Below the pieces are notes generated by a model, which had not been told where the DNA came from, made no database searches, and saw nothing but the letters and a program-made list of their open reading frames with translations. DNA of 19,465 nucleotides from Paenarthrobacter nitroguajacolicus JCM 14115 (GTDB lineage Bacteria; Actinomycetota; Actinomycetes; Actinomycetales; Micrococcaceae): assembly GCA_001313365.1 (NCBI GenBank), contig BBFS01000094.1, positions 1-19,465 of the forward strand, in the 5' to 3' direction. Shown here one piece after another: positions 8,106 to 17,920 of the stretch. The position numbers and the translations under genes were made by a program. Every line of letters begins with the position of its first letter. The stretch's first letter is position 1.

Positions 8106-10152
8106 GTGGCAGATCCAGCAAGTTACCGGCCCCAAACAGGTGAAATTCCCACCACTCCGGGCGTCTACCGTTTCCGTGACCCCCCCCATGGCCGGGTCAT
8201 CTATGTGGGCAAGGCAAAAAACCTCCGTTCCCGGCTGAATTCGTACTTCGCGAATCCTGCAGGACTCCTGCCGAAGACCCATGCAATGGTCCACGCGGCC
8301 AGCAGTGTTGAATGGACCGTGGTGGGGGGGAGCGAGCTGGAATCGCTGCAATTGGAATACACCTGGATCAAGGAATTCAAGCCTCGGTTCAACGTCGTAT
8401 TCCGGGATGACAAGACGTATCCCTACCTCGCCGTCACCATGGGGGAGAAGTACCCCCCCAGGGTGCAGGTCATGCGCGGTGAAAGAAGGAAGGGCACCAG
8501 GTACTTCGGTCCCTACACAGCCGGTGCCATCCGGGAAACCATGGACACACTCCTACGGGTCTTCCCTGTGCGGAGCTGCAGCGCAGGCGTCTTTAAACGG
8601 GCCGAGTCCAGCGGACGCCCCTGCCTCCTGGGTTATATCGACAAGTGTTCGGCTCCCTGTGTCGGACGGGTCACCCCCCCCGACGAACACCGAGACCTGG
8701 CAGAAGACTTCTGTTCCTTCATGGGCGGCGAAGCCAAGCGCTTCATCAGCCGCTTGGAGAAAGACATGTCAGCCGCCGTAGCCGAATTGGACTACGAGCG
8801 CGCGGCCGGGCTCAGGGATGACATCATCGCTCTCCGCAAGGTCTTTGAACGCAACGCGGTGGTCCTCGCGGAGGATACCGACGCGGACGTGTTCGCGCTT
8901 CACGAGGACGAACTCGAAGCTTCCGTGCAGGTGTTCCACGTTCGCGGCGGCCGTGTCCGCGGGCAGCGCGGTTGGGTAGTTGAAAAAGTCGAGGATGCTA
9001 CGACGCCGGAACTCATCGAACACCTGCTGCAGCAGGTCTACGGTGAGGACAGTGAAGTGCAGGGTCGGATTCCACGTGAAGTCCTGGTTCCGGAGAACCC
9101 CAGTAACCATGCTGAACTCACGGAATGGCTGGGAGGCTTGCGAGGTGCCAAGGTAGACATCCGCGTACCACAGCGTGGTGACAAGGCCGCCCTGATGTCC
9201 ACCGTGCGCGAGAATGCAGAGCAAGCCTTGAAACTGCATAAGACGCGCCGTGCAGGAGACATTACTGTCCGCTCCGTTGCCCTCCAGGAACTGCAGGAGG
9301 CCTTGGAGATTCCGGTTCCCCCCCTGCTGCGGATCGAGTGCTTCGATATTTCCCACGTTCAAGGAACAAACGTGGTGGCCTCCATGGTGGTGGTGGAAGA
9401 TGGGCTGCCCAAGAAGTCCGACTACCGGAAATTCTCCATTACGGGCGCTGCAGCCGCCGACGATACTGCGGCCATGCACGACGTCCTGACCCGTCGCTTC
9501 AGGCACTATCTCACGGACAAGGCGCCCAGGTCCCGATCGTTTCCGGCGAAATCATCAACCCGACACGTAGCAGTGCACAAAGCAGCAGGGACAAGAGCAG
9601 CACTGACGTGCCGCCGTCGGACCCTACTTTGCCTGCCCCGAAGGCCAAGTTCGCCTACCCGCCCAACCTGGTGGTGGTGGATGGAGGTCAGCCGCAGGTC
9701 AACGCGGCGGCCCGCGCCCTGGCGGAATTGGGCATTGATGACGTTTACGTGGTGGGTCTGGCCAAACGGCTCGAGGAAGTCTGGCTGCCTGATAGCGACT
9801 TCCCCCGTGATCCTGCCCCCGGACGTCGCAAGGGTTGTACCTCCTGCAGCGGATCCGTGACGAAGCCCACCGATTCGCTATCACCTTCCACCGCCAGAAG
9901 CGCGGCAAGGCCATGACAGTGTCCGTCCTGGACGGCGTGCCGGGCCTGGGTGAGGCGAAACGGAAGGCCCTGGTAGCGCACTTCGGATCGCTCAAGAAGA
10001 TCAAGGCCGCATCCGTGGAGGAGCTCACCTCTGCCAAGGGCATCGGGCCGGCTCTGGCTGCCGCGGTGGTCCAGCACCTTGGTTCTGCTGCGGACACCGG
10101 TGAAACGGCACCTGCGGTGAACATGACCACCGGCGAAATCCTTGAATCTTAG
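8106..10152 (+). CDS. uvrC: Excinuclease ABC subunit C
   Basis: Dual-incision nuclease of nucleotide excision repair. The GTG at 8106 opens [20 protein letters not shown]. An N-terminal GIY-YIG domain ([20 protein letters not shown]) makes the 3' cut. Four cysteines in [15 protein letters not shown] and KCSAPCVG match the Fe-S cluster cysteines known in E. coli UvrC. A UVR motif for UvrB binding is at [11 protein letters not shown]. The C-terminal RNase H-like domain has FDISHVQG and [11 protein letters not shown], and HRFAITFHR; a helix-hairpin-helix pair follows ([24 protein letters not shown]). About 680 aa is normal. Slips occur near 9520, and extra Cs near 9803 and 9817 interrupt [16 protein letters not shown]. 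Extra Gly or Pro codons at 8180, 8324, 8453, 8674 and 9318 look artefactual. TAG at 10150-10152 ends the gene. Confidence 0.95.
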
Positions 10153-10254
10153 CTAGGGTAAGAACTTGGCCGGTCGGCGCAAGAGTGCTGCCGGGCGCCT
10201 GAGATGCGGCCACGTGGGCCATGCTGCCCCCAGGCGGCTACCACAAGCTTTCGA

Positions 10255-11213
10255 ATGACCACTTCCGACGAAACGGGGGACAACAGATGGATGAGGCTAC
10301 GGCAGAGTCCGGCACGGAGCAGGACGGCCTGACGCCCGTCAAGCCGCCTGAGGCGGAGTTGCTGGTGGTAACCGGCATGTCGGGTGCCGGACGCAGCACC
10401 GCCTCCGATGCCCTGGAGGATCACGGCTGGTACGTCGTAGACAACCTTCCTCCGCAAATGTTGGGCACGCTGGCAGAAATCGTCTCGCATGCGCCAAAGT
10501 CGATACCCAAGCTGGCCGTGGTTGTGGATGTCCGGAGCAAGGACCTCTTCACCGATATTCAGACCGCGTTGGGAGCTTTGAGCGCCAGCGGCATCACCTT
10601 CCGGGTACTCTTCCTGGACGCCAACGACGACGTCTTGGTCCGCCGTTTCGAGCAGGGACGTCGCCCGCATCCGCTGCAGGGCGGTGGAAGGATCCTCGAC
10701 GGCATCGGCATCGAGCGTGAGGTCCTCCGGGAACTTCGTGAGCACGCCGACGTCGTTCTGGACACCTCGGACTTCAACGTCCATGGCTTGGCCACAGCCA
10801 TCACGGAGCTGTTCAGCGATACCGGGCCTGTGACGCTACGCCTGAACGTCATGAGTTTTGGCTTCAAGTACGGGCTCCCCCGTGGACGCCAACTTCGTGG
10901 CCGATGCCCGCTTTATCCCCAACCCGCACTGGGTACCCCAGCTTCGGCCCCCACACCGGCTTGGACGAGGACGTCAGCGACTACGTCCTGGGCGCGGAGG
11001 GTGTTCAGGAGTTCGTGGACCGTTACGTTAGGGCGTTGGAGCCTGTCCTGGACGGCTACCGCCAGGAGAACAAGCACTACGCCACGCTGGCGGTTGGTTG
11101 CACCGGCGGCAAGCACCGTTCGGTGGCGGTTACGGTGGAACTTTCCAAGCGCTTGCGCAGTACCCCCCCGTGTCACCGTGACCACCACCCACCGCGACCT
11201 GGGACGCGAGTAG
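10255..11213 (+). CDS. rapZ: RapZ-family nucleotide-binding protein (YvcJ/RapZ)
   Basis: P-loop protein of the RapZ/YvcJ family. In E. coli RapZ directs RNase E to the GlmZ small RNA controlling glucosamine-6-phosphate synthase; the actinobacterial role is not settled. Motifs: Walker A GMSGAGRS (10375-10398, Arg replacing the usual Lys, as in other actinobacterial RapZ proteins I recall), [31 protein letters not shown] and, in the C-terminal domain, [23 protein letters not shown] and [10 protein letters not shown]. About 319 aa fits. ATG 10255 (MTTSDE) is preferred but needs one more base at the G run near 10275; ATG 10287 is the in-frame fallback. Extra Cs near 10880 and 10950 and an indel near 11155-11169 break the frame; [13 protein letters not shown] resumes and ends at TAG 11211-11213, overlapping the next start. 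It sits in the conserved uvrC-rapZ-yvcK-whiA order. Confidence 0.92.
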
Positions 11214-12237
11214 TGGGGGGTCCTGACGGGCCCGCTGCCACTTATACCGCCCAAGGGCGTTCCCGGTAGCCAGCAAAAGAAGAGCCCCTCCGTTGTCGCC
11301 TTGGGAGGCGGTCACGGACTGGCAGCTTCGCTGTCTGCCCTTCGTTTGCTCACGTCCGAGCTGACGGCAATCGTCACGGTAGCGGACGACGGCGGCAGTT
11401 CCGGGCGTCTCCGCGACGAGTACGGCGTCCTCCCGCCGGGAGACCTGCGGATGGCCCTGAGCGCTCTTTGCGACGACACGGATTGGGGGGGCCGGACCTG
11501 GCGCGATGTCATGCAGCACCGCTTCGAAGCCGGTTCGGCCAAAGGGGGGGCTCACTGGACAATCACGCCATGGGCAACCTGCTGATCGTCACACTGTGGG
11601 AACTTTTGGGCGACACCGTTGCAGGCCTCAAGTGGCTGGAGCGTTGTTGGGTGCCCGCGGACAGGTACTGCCCATGTCCAGCGTCCCCCTCACCATTGAG
11701 CAAGGCGCAGGTGGAATTACCGGGCGGCGGCCATGAACTGCGGACGGTTCGGGGGGGCAGGCAAAGTGTGCTGTGGCCGGGAAGCTGGAAGAAGTCAGGC
11801 TCTTGCCCGAAGCCGCCCCTGCCTGCACTGAGGCGCTCACTGCGATTGAGCTGGCTGATTGGGTCATTCTGGGCCCTGGTTCCTGGTACACCTCGGTCCT
11901 GCCGCATTTGCTGCTGCCTGAGCTTCGGCGGGCCCTCGGTGATACGGCTGCCAAACGTTGCCTCACCATGAACCTGGATGTGGAAACCAAGGAAACGTCC
12001 GGCATGACGGCAGCGGACCACTTGGATGTCCTGCGCCGCTATGCACCTGAGTTCACTGTCGACGTCGTCCTGGCGGATCCCGCAGCGGTGCAGGATCGCA
12101 AGGCCTTCGAGAAGGCGGCAGCGATGATCGGCGCCGAAGTGGTGTTGGGTAGAGTAGGGGCGTCGAGGCGCCGCCCCCCCGTCCATGATCCACTGCTGTT
12201 GGCAGCGGCGTACCACGATATTTTCGGGAACAGTTAG
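11213..12237 (+). CDS. yvcK: YvcK/GlmR family gluconeogenesis and envelope factor (CofD-like fold)
   Basis: Cytosolic UDP-sugar-binding regulator; YvcK (GlmR, CuvA in mycobacteria) supports cell-wall precursor synthesis on gluconeogenic carbon sources. The N-terminus has [19 protein letters not shown], then [13 protein letters not shown] and [33 protein letters not shown] follows, then [31 protein letters not shown] and VLADPAAV. The start is GTG 11213, which shares its G with the last base of the rapZ stop (TAGTG), suggesting translational coupling; one extra G in 11215-11220 hides the frame. About 341 aa is typical. The reading frame breaks near 11544, 11640, 11700 and 11751, and around 12155-12180 a garbled segment precedes [21 protein letters not shown] 12235-12237 lies 9 bp before whiA. 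Confidence 0.92.
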
Positions 12238-12246
12238 GAACACGCG

Positions 12247-13232
12247 ATGGCACTTACTGCGTCGGTCAAGGACGAACTGTCCCGGCTGGACATCAAGAAA
12301 TCTTCGGTCCGCAAGGCGGAGGTTTCGGCAATGCTGCGTTTTGCAGGCGGCTTGCACATTATCTCGGGGCGGATCGTTATCGAGGCCGAAGTCGACCTCG
12401 CTTCCACCGCCCGCCGTCTCCGGGCAGCGATCGCGGAAGTCTACGGACATCAGAGCGAAATCATCGTCGTATCCGGTGGAGCCTGCGGCGGGGGGGGAGC
12501 CGTTACGTCGTCCGCGTTGTGCGCGACGGCGAAGCACTTGCCCGCCAAACGGGCTTGTTGGATGGCCGGGGGCGACCTGTGCGGGGGCCTTCCCTCCGCC
12601 GTCGTCAACGGTTCAGCGGCCGATGCCGAGGCAGTGTGGCGGGGGCGCTTTCCTGGCCCATGGTTCACTCACGGAACCGGGGGCGATCATCGTCTTGAGG
12701 TGACGTGCCCCCCCGGCCCCGAGTCCGCGTTGGCATTGGTCGGCGCAGCCCGCCGCCTCGGCATCCAGGCCAAGGCGCGCGAAGTTCGCGGCGTTGACCG
12801 CGTGGTCATTCGTGACGGCGACACCATCGCTGCCCTCCTCACCCGCATGGGCGCCCATGACGCCCTGATGGTTTGGGAAGAACGGCGCATGCGAAAGGAA
12901 GTCCGTGCCACCGCCAACAGGCTCGCCAACTTCGACGACGCCAACCTGCGCCGCTCAGCCCAAGCCGCAGTGGCTGCGGGCGCAGGGTGGACCGTGCATT
13001 GGAGATCCTGGGAGATGACGTTCCGGACCACCTCAAGTACGCAGGAGAGCTCCGGGTGGCGCACAAGCAGGCAAGCCTGGATGAACTCGGCCGCCTGGCT
13101 GATCCGCCCATGACCAAAGACGCCATAGCCGGCCGTATCCGCCGGCTCCTGGCCATGGCAGATAAGCGTGCCCTGGATTTGGGCATCCCGGGCACTGAGG
13201 CAAATGTGACTCCGGAAATGATGGACGAGTAG
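12247..13232 (+). CDS. whiA: Sporulation/division transcription regulator WhiA
   Basis: DNA-binding protein with a LAGLIDADG homing-endonuclease-like N-terminal fold and a C-terminal helix-turn-helix. In Streptomyces it drives sporulation with WhiB; in non-sporulating actinobacteria and Bacillus it affects division and chromosome segregation. The ATG at 12247 opens [20 protein letters not shown], with [15 protein letters not shown] next. The middle is scrambled between 12487 and 12700 by lost and gained Gs; corrected, it includes [19 protein letters not shown] and [19 protein letters not shown]. Downstream [20 protein letters not shown] and [20 protein letters not shown] precede the HTH region ([42 protein letters not shown]). 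A lost base near 12988 moves the end into another frame that stops at TAG 13230-13232. About 327 aa equals family size. It lies 9 bp after yvcK. Confidence 0.95.
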
Positions 13233-13407
13233 GCCGCACCCATAGAATCGACAAAGTGCGGAGGAAATACTGCGAAGGCACCGCTGGTTGTTCCCGGTGG
13301 AGGCAAGAGCAGGCTTTCTTCGCCAAGGATTTCCGGCCGGTCCGCTGGCCGGATGAAATAACGAGAGTTACCAACCCGGACGTGAGTCCATTACATTGGA
13401 GGATTTC
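13233..13407 (+). promoter_or_regulatory. sodA upstream region with candidate -10 and hairpin
   Basis: This 175-bp gap has no gene I recognise. TAGAAT at 13243-13248 is a good -10 without a clear -35 and would give a leader of about 150 nt. A short hairpin, TCCGGCC (13332-13338) with GGCCGGA (13347-13353), lies in that leader. GGAGG at 13398-13402 is the sodA ribosome binding site, 5 nt before GTG 13408. A second GGAGG near 13260 has no start codon at normal spacing. Confidence 0.4.
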
Positions 13408-14033
13408 GTGACAGAGTACGTTCTGCCCGAGCTCGGCTACGACTACGCAGCACTCGAGCCGCACATTTCGGCAAAAATCATGGAGCTGCACCACAGCAAG
13501 CACCACGCGGCATACGTTGCAGGCGCCAACAACGCCCTCTCCCAGCTGGCCGACGCGCGCGAGAAGAATGATTTCGCCAACATCAACCGCCTCTCCAAGG
13601 ACCTCGCGTTCCACACCGGCGGACACATCAACCACTCCGTGTTCTGGAACAACATCTCCCCGGACGGCGGCGACAAGCCCGAAGGCGAACTGGCTGCTGC
13701 CATCGATGACGCCTTCGGTTCCTTCGATGCCTTCCGTGCCCAGTTCAGCGCTGCCGCGTTGGGCCTCCAGGTTCCGGCTGGGCTTTCCTCGCCTACGAGC
13801 CCATCGGCGGGAACCTGCTCATCGAGCAGCTCTACGATCAGCAGGGCAACGTTGCAGTAGGAACCACCCCCCCACTGCTGATGCTGGACATGTGGGAGCA
13901 CGCTTTCTACCTGGACTACGTCAACGTCAAGGCTGACTACGTCAAGGCGTTCTGGAACATCGTCAACTGGGCAGACGTCGCCAAGCGCTTCGAAGCTGCC
14001 CGCGCCAACGCCACGGGCCTCATCGTCCTCTAG
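13408..14033 (+). CDS. sodA: Superoxide dismutase, Mn/Fe family
   Basis: Cytosolic enzyme that converts superoxide to oxygen and hydrogen peroxide using Mn or Fe. The GTG start at 13408 opens [20 protein letters not shown] with GGAGG 5 nt upstream. Metal ligands are visible: His in [13 protein letters not shown], His in [12 protein letters not shown], and Asp and His in [16 protein letters not shown] lost G near 13770 breaks the frame; the corrected text reads [19 protein letters not shown]. The C run 13867-13873 adds a Pro in TTPLLML. It ends NATGLIVL at TAG 14031-14033; about 207 aa is normal. Metal preference is not certain from sequence alone, though Mn is usual in related actinobacteria. 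It stands between whiA and gap with long gaps on both sides and so is probably its own transcription unit. Confidence 0.95.
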
Positions 14034-14047
14034 TTGGTGAGTCCCGG

Positions 14048-14084
14048 TTCACGCCAATGTAACAAAAGTCACTTTTGGCGTGAA
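14048..14084 (+). repeat. Two overlapping, mutually exclusive palindromes downstream of sodA
   Basis: TTCACGCCAA (14048-14057) and TTGGCGTGAA (14075-14084) are perfect 10-bp inverted arms 17 bp apart. Inside, CAAAAGT-C-ACTTTTG (14063-14077) is a perfect 7-bp dyad with a 1-bp centre whose right half overlaps the outer right arm. Both cannot form as RNA hairpins together. It begins 15 bp after the sodA stop. It may be a terminator with a long loop or a protein-binding site; no T-tract follows. Confidence 0.5.
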
Positions 14085-14105
14085 TTGGGGGGGCCAAATG
14101 CTGGA

Positions 14106-14140
14106 AAGCCTGCCTCCGCAGTTGCGGGGGGGGCAGGCTT
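14106..14140 (+). terminator. GC-rich hairpin between sodA and gap
   Basis: AAGCCTGCC (14106-14114) pairs with GGCAGGCTT (14132-14140); an inner CCGCA-GTT-GCGG extends the stem, with the G run 14126-14133 probably over-called. It is a likely terminator of sodA without a clear T-tract. With the preceding palindromes it fills the first half of the 276-bp gap. Confidence 0.5.
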
Positions 14141-15326
<1,186 letters not shown>

Positions 15327-15335
15327 GGTAGACAC

Positions 15336-16568
15336 ATGACATCTCACACCCTCAACGAACTCATCGCTGAAGGTGTCCGCGGGCGGTACATTCTGGTCAG
15401 AAGTGACCTCAATGTGCCGCTCGACGGCTCTGCAGTGACCGACGACGGCCGCATCAAGGCCTCCCTTCCGGTCCTCAAGAAGCTCTCGGACGCCGGTGCC
15501 CGTGTGCTCGTAACCGCCCACCTCGGACGCCCCAAGGGTGCTCCAGAGGATAAGTACTCACTGAAGCCCGCTGCGACCCGCCTCGCGGAGCTCGCAGACT
15601 TCAAGGTTCAGTTGGCCAACGATACTGTGGGGGGGACTCCGCCAAGGAGCTCGCATCCGGACTCCAGGATGGCGAAGTTCTCATCTTGGAAAATGTTCGC
15701 TTCGACGCGCGTGAAACCAGCAAGGACGACGCCGAGCGCGGCGCCTTCGCTGACGAGTTGGTTGCCCTTACGGGAAGCAACGGGGCGTTCGTGGACGACG
15801 CTTTTGGTGCCGTCCACCGCAAGCACGCGAGTGTCTTCGATGTAGCCACGCGGTTGCCGTCCTACTTGGGCGATCTTGTGCACACCGAAGTAGAGGTTCT
15901 TCGGAAGCTCACCACGGATACACAACGTCCATACGTCGTGGTTCTTGGCGGCTCCAAGGTCTCAGACAAGCTGGCGGTCATTGACAACCTGCTTGGCAAA
16001 GCGGACACCATCCTTGTTGGCGGCGGCATGCTCTTCACCTTCCTGGCAGCAGCCGGGCACAAGGTTGCGGGCAGCCTCCTCGAGGAAGACCAGATTCCGG
16101 TAGTCCAGGACTACCTCAAGCGGGCCTCCGATGCCGGAACGTCGTTCGTGATTCCCACGGACGTCGTAGTCGCCAGCCGCTTCGCTGCGGATGCTGAGCA
16201 CGAGGTCGTTAAGGCAGACGCCATTGAGGACAGCACTTTCGGTGCTTCCGGCATTGGCCTGGACATTGGTCCGGAATCGGCATCGGCATTCGCGGCCCAG
16301 ATCGAAGGGGGCCAAGACCGTGTTCTGGAACGGCCCCCCCATGGGTGTCTTCGAATTCGAAGCCTTCTCCAGTGGCACGCGTGCCATTGCACAGGCCCTG
16401 ACGGATACGGTTGCGTTCACCGTTGTCGGCGGTGGCGACTCGGCAGCAGCCGTTCGCACCCTCGGCTTCGAGGACTCGCAGTTCGGCCATATTTCCACCG
16501 GCGGCGGCGCCAGCTTGGAATACCTTGAAGGTAAGGAACTTCCGGGTCTGAGCGTCCTCGACCGCTAA
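15336..16568 (+). CDS. pgk: Phosphoglycerate kinase
   Basis: Glycolytic kinase that makes ATP from 1,3-bisphosphoglycerate. The ATG at 15336 opens [20 protein letters not shown]. Motifs: [10 protein letters not shown] (substrate site), [73 protein letters not shown] and the nucleotide loop [13 protein letters not shown]. About 408 aa is normal; TAA is at 16566-16568. The G run 15629-15635 shifts the frame in the middle of VGDSAKEL, one extra G near 16308 breaks [11 protein letters not shown], and the C run 16334-16340 adds a Pro to GPMGV. Gap to gap (the gene) is 9 bp, so the two are surely co-transcribed. A strong hairpin follows before tpiA. Confidence 0.96.
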
Positions 16569-16576
16569 GCATCAAC

Positions 16577-16610
16577 CGACCGGCAGGACGTTACCGCGTC
16601 CTGCCGGTCG
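16577..16610 (+). terminator. Perfect 14-bp hairpin between pgk and tpiA
   Basis: CGACCGGCAGGACG (16577-16590) and CGTCCTGCCGGTCG (16597-16610) pair perfectly around a 6-nt loop, 8 bp after the pgk stop and 32 bp before tpiA. Only TTCC follows, so termination may be partial. It could also protect the upstream gap-pgk message from 3' decay. Confidence 0.6.
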
Positions 16611-16642
16611 TTCCATATCTCAACGCATTCTTTGGAGTTCAT

Positions 16643-17460
16643 GTGACTACCTCTGCCAACGGCAACTTCGTCCGCAAGCCCTTCATCGCCGGCAACTGGA
16701 AGATGAACATGGACCACGTCCAGGGCATCACCTTGCTGCAGAAGCTCGCCTGGACACTGTCCGATGCCAAGCATGACTACAGCCGCGCCGAGGTCGCAGT
16801 GTTTCCTCCGTTCACCGACCTCCGCGGTGTCCAGACGCTGGTTCAGGGTGACGAACTGGAAGTTGTTTACGGCGGCCAGGACCTGTCCCAGTTCGACTCC
16901 GGCGCCTACACCGGTGACATCTCAGGTCAGTTCCTCAGCAAGCTGGGATGTGCCTACGTCCTGGTGGGGGGGCACAGTGAGCGCCGCACCATCCACAACG
17001 AGTCCGACGAGGTCTTGAACGCGAAGGTCAAGGCCGGCTACCGTCACGGAATCACGCCCGTTCTGTGCGTCGGCGAGGGCCTCGAAGTCCGTCAGTCCGG
17101 CACACACGTGGAGCACACCCTGGCCCAACTGCGCGCCGGCGTCGAAGGACTTACAGCCGAGCAGGCCGCTGAACTCGTTGTGGCGTACGAGCGTCTGGGC
17201 CATCGGCACCGGCGAAGTAGCCGGCCCGGAAGACGCACAGGAAATGTGTGCAGCAATTCGTACCGAGCTTGCCGGTCTCTTCGACGAGGCCGTCGCAGCC
17301 AAGACGCGCCTTCTTTACGGGGGCTCCGTCAAGGCCAACAATGCTGCCGCCATCATGGCCGAAAGCGACGTTGACGGATTGCTTGTGGGTGGCGCCAGCT
17401 TGGACCCCCGCTGAGTTTGCTAACATTGTCAGGTTCGAGAGCCACCTCGTCACGGACTAG
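16643..17460 (+). CDS. tpiA: Triosephosphate isomerase
   Basis: TIM-barrel enzyme interconverting dihydroxyacetone phosphate and glyceraldehyde 3-phosphate. The GTG at 16643 with GGAG at 16634-16637 opens [20 protein letters not shown], which contains the Asn and Lys of the active site (AGNWKMN). The catalytic His is in VGHSERR, read here as VGGHSERR because of the G run 16966-16972. The catalytic Glu motif AYEPVWAIGTG is lost from the raw frame by a two-base gap near 17189, after which [15 protein letters not shown] resumes. [11 protein letters not shown] and LVGGASLD (phosphate binding) follow, and an extra C near 17409 precedes [17 protein letters not shown] 17458-17460. About 271 aa is usual for actinobacteria. 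It lies between pgk and secG. Confidence 0.95.
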
Positions 17461-17496
17461 TCCGGCTCCCGTTTTCCGCTTCTTCGAAAGGCCGTC

Positions 17497-17754
17497 GTGG
17501 ACGTTCTTCAAGTCATTCTGCAGATCCTGCTGGGTATCACCAGCCTTCTGCTGACGCTGCTCATCCTCTTGCACAAGGGACGTGGCGGCGGTTTGTCCGA
17601 CATGTTCGGTGGCGGAATGAGCTCCGGATTGAGTTCGTCCGGCGTAGCCGAGCGTAACCTGAACCGCTTCACCATCATTCTTGGCATCACATGGGGCGTT
17701 GTGATCATTGGCCTGGGCCTGATCATGCGCTTTACCTCGGGTGGCGACTCCTAG
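17497..17754 (+). CDS. secG: Preprotein translocase subunit SecG
   Basis: Small inner subunit of the SecYEG channel that assists SecA-driven protein export. Intact 85-aa frame from GTG 17497 to TAG 17752-17754, one of the few unbroken genes here. Two hydrophobic segments are visible, VLQVILQILLGITSLLLTLL (about residues 3-22) and FTIILGITWGVVIIGLGLIM (about 58-77), joined by a Gly/Ser-rich loop with HKGRGGGLSDMFGGG, the SecG family signature. It follows tpiA by 36 bp and precedes a strong terminator, so it closes the glycolytic gene group. This tpiA-secG order is common in bacteria. Confidence 0.95.
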   Translation: MDVLQVILQILLGITSLLLTLLILLHKGRGGGLSDMFGGGMSSGLSSSGVAERNLNRFTIILGITWGVVIIGLGLIMRFTSGGDS

Positions 17755-17762
17755 TTCTTCCC

Positions 17763-17798
17763 AAAAAGGGAGGCTCCTTCATAGGAGCCTCCCTTTTT
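17763..17798 (+). terminator. Intrinsic terminator after secG
   Basis: AAAAAGGGAGGCTCC (17763-17777) and GGAGCCTCCCTTTTT (17784-17798) make a perfect 15-bp stem with loop TTCATA and a built-in T-tract, starting 8 bp after the secG stop. A textbook rho-independent terminator, with A5 and T5 ends that could serve both strands. Confidence 0.93.
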
Positions 17799-17844
17799 CT
17801 TTGGCTGTGACACCCACCAGTAGTGCCGCCGTCGAGCACCTCGC

Positions 17845-17855
17845 ACTAGACTGGC
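17845..17855 (+). promoter_or_regulatory. Candidate -10 element of rbpA
   Basis: The 11-mer CACTAGACTGG, identical to that before uvrC, holds TAGACT at 17847-17852 and would give a leader of about 62 nt. A small dyad, GGCCGT-G-ACGGCC, lies in that leader at 17878-17890. I do not see the sigma-R-type GGGAAT/GTT elements known for Streptomyces rbpA. The AGGGGGGG at 17906-17913 just before ATG 17921 serves as ribosome binding site. Confidence 0.35.
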
Positions 17856-17920
17856 CCTGTTGGCCGTAAGGCCCACAGGCCGTGACGGCCGACCACCGAG
17901 TCGCTAGGGGGGGTTCGAAA

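Noticed and set aside
10375..10398. Walker A Lys replaced by Arg in RapZ as a loss of function
   Set aside because: Other actinobacterial RapZ proteins I recall carry GAGR at this place, so it looks like a lineage trait rather than a defect.
13255..13400. A structured regulatory RNA or small RNA gene in the sodA leader
   Set aside because: Only one short 7-bp stem is visible and no known riboswitch core; not enough to call.
15962..16498. Long antisense frames opposite pgk
   Set aside because: High GC makes long spurious frames; pgk motifs run continuously on the plus strand.
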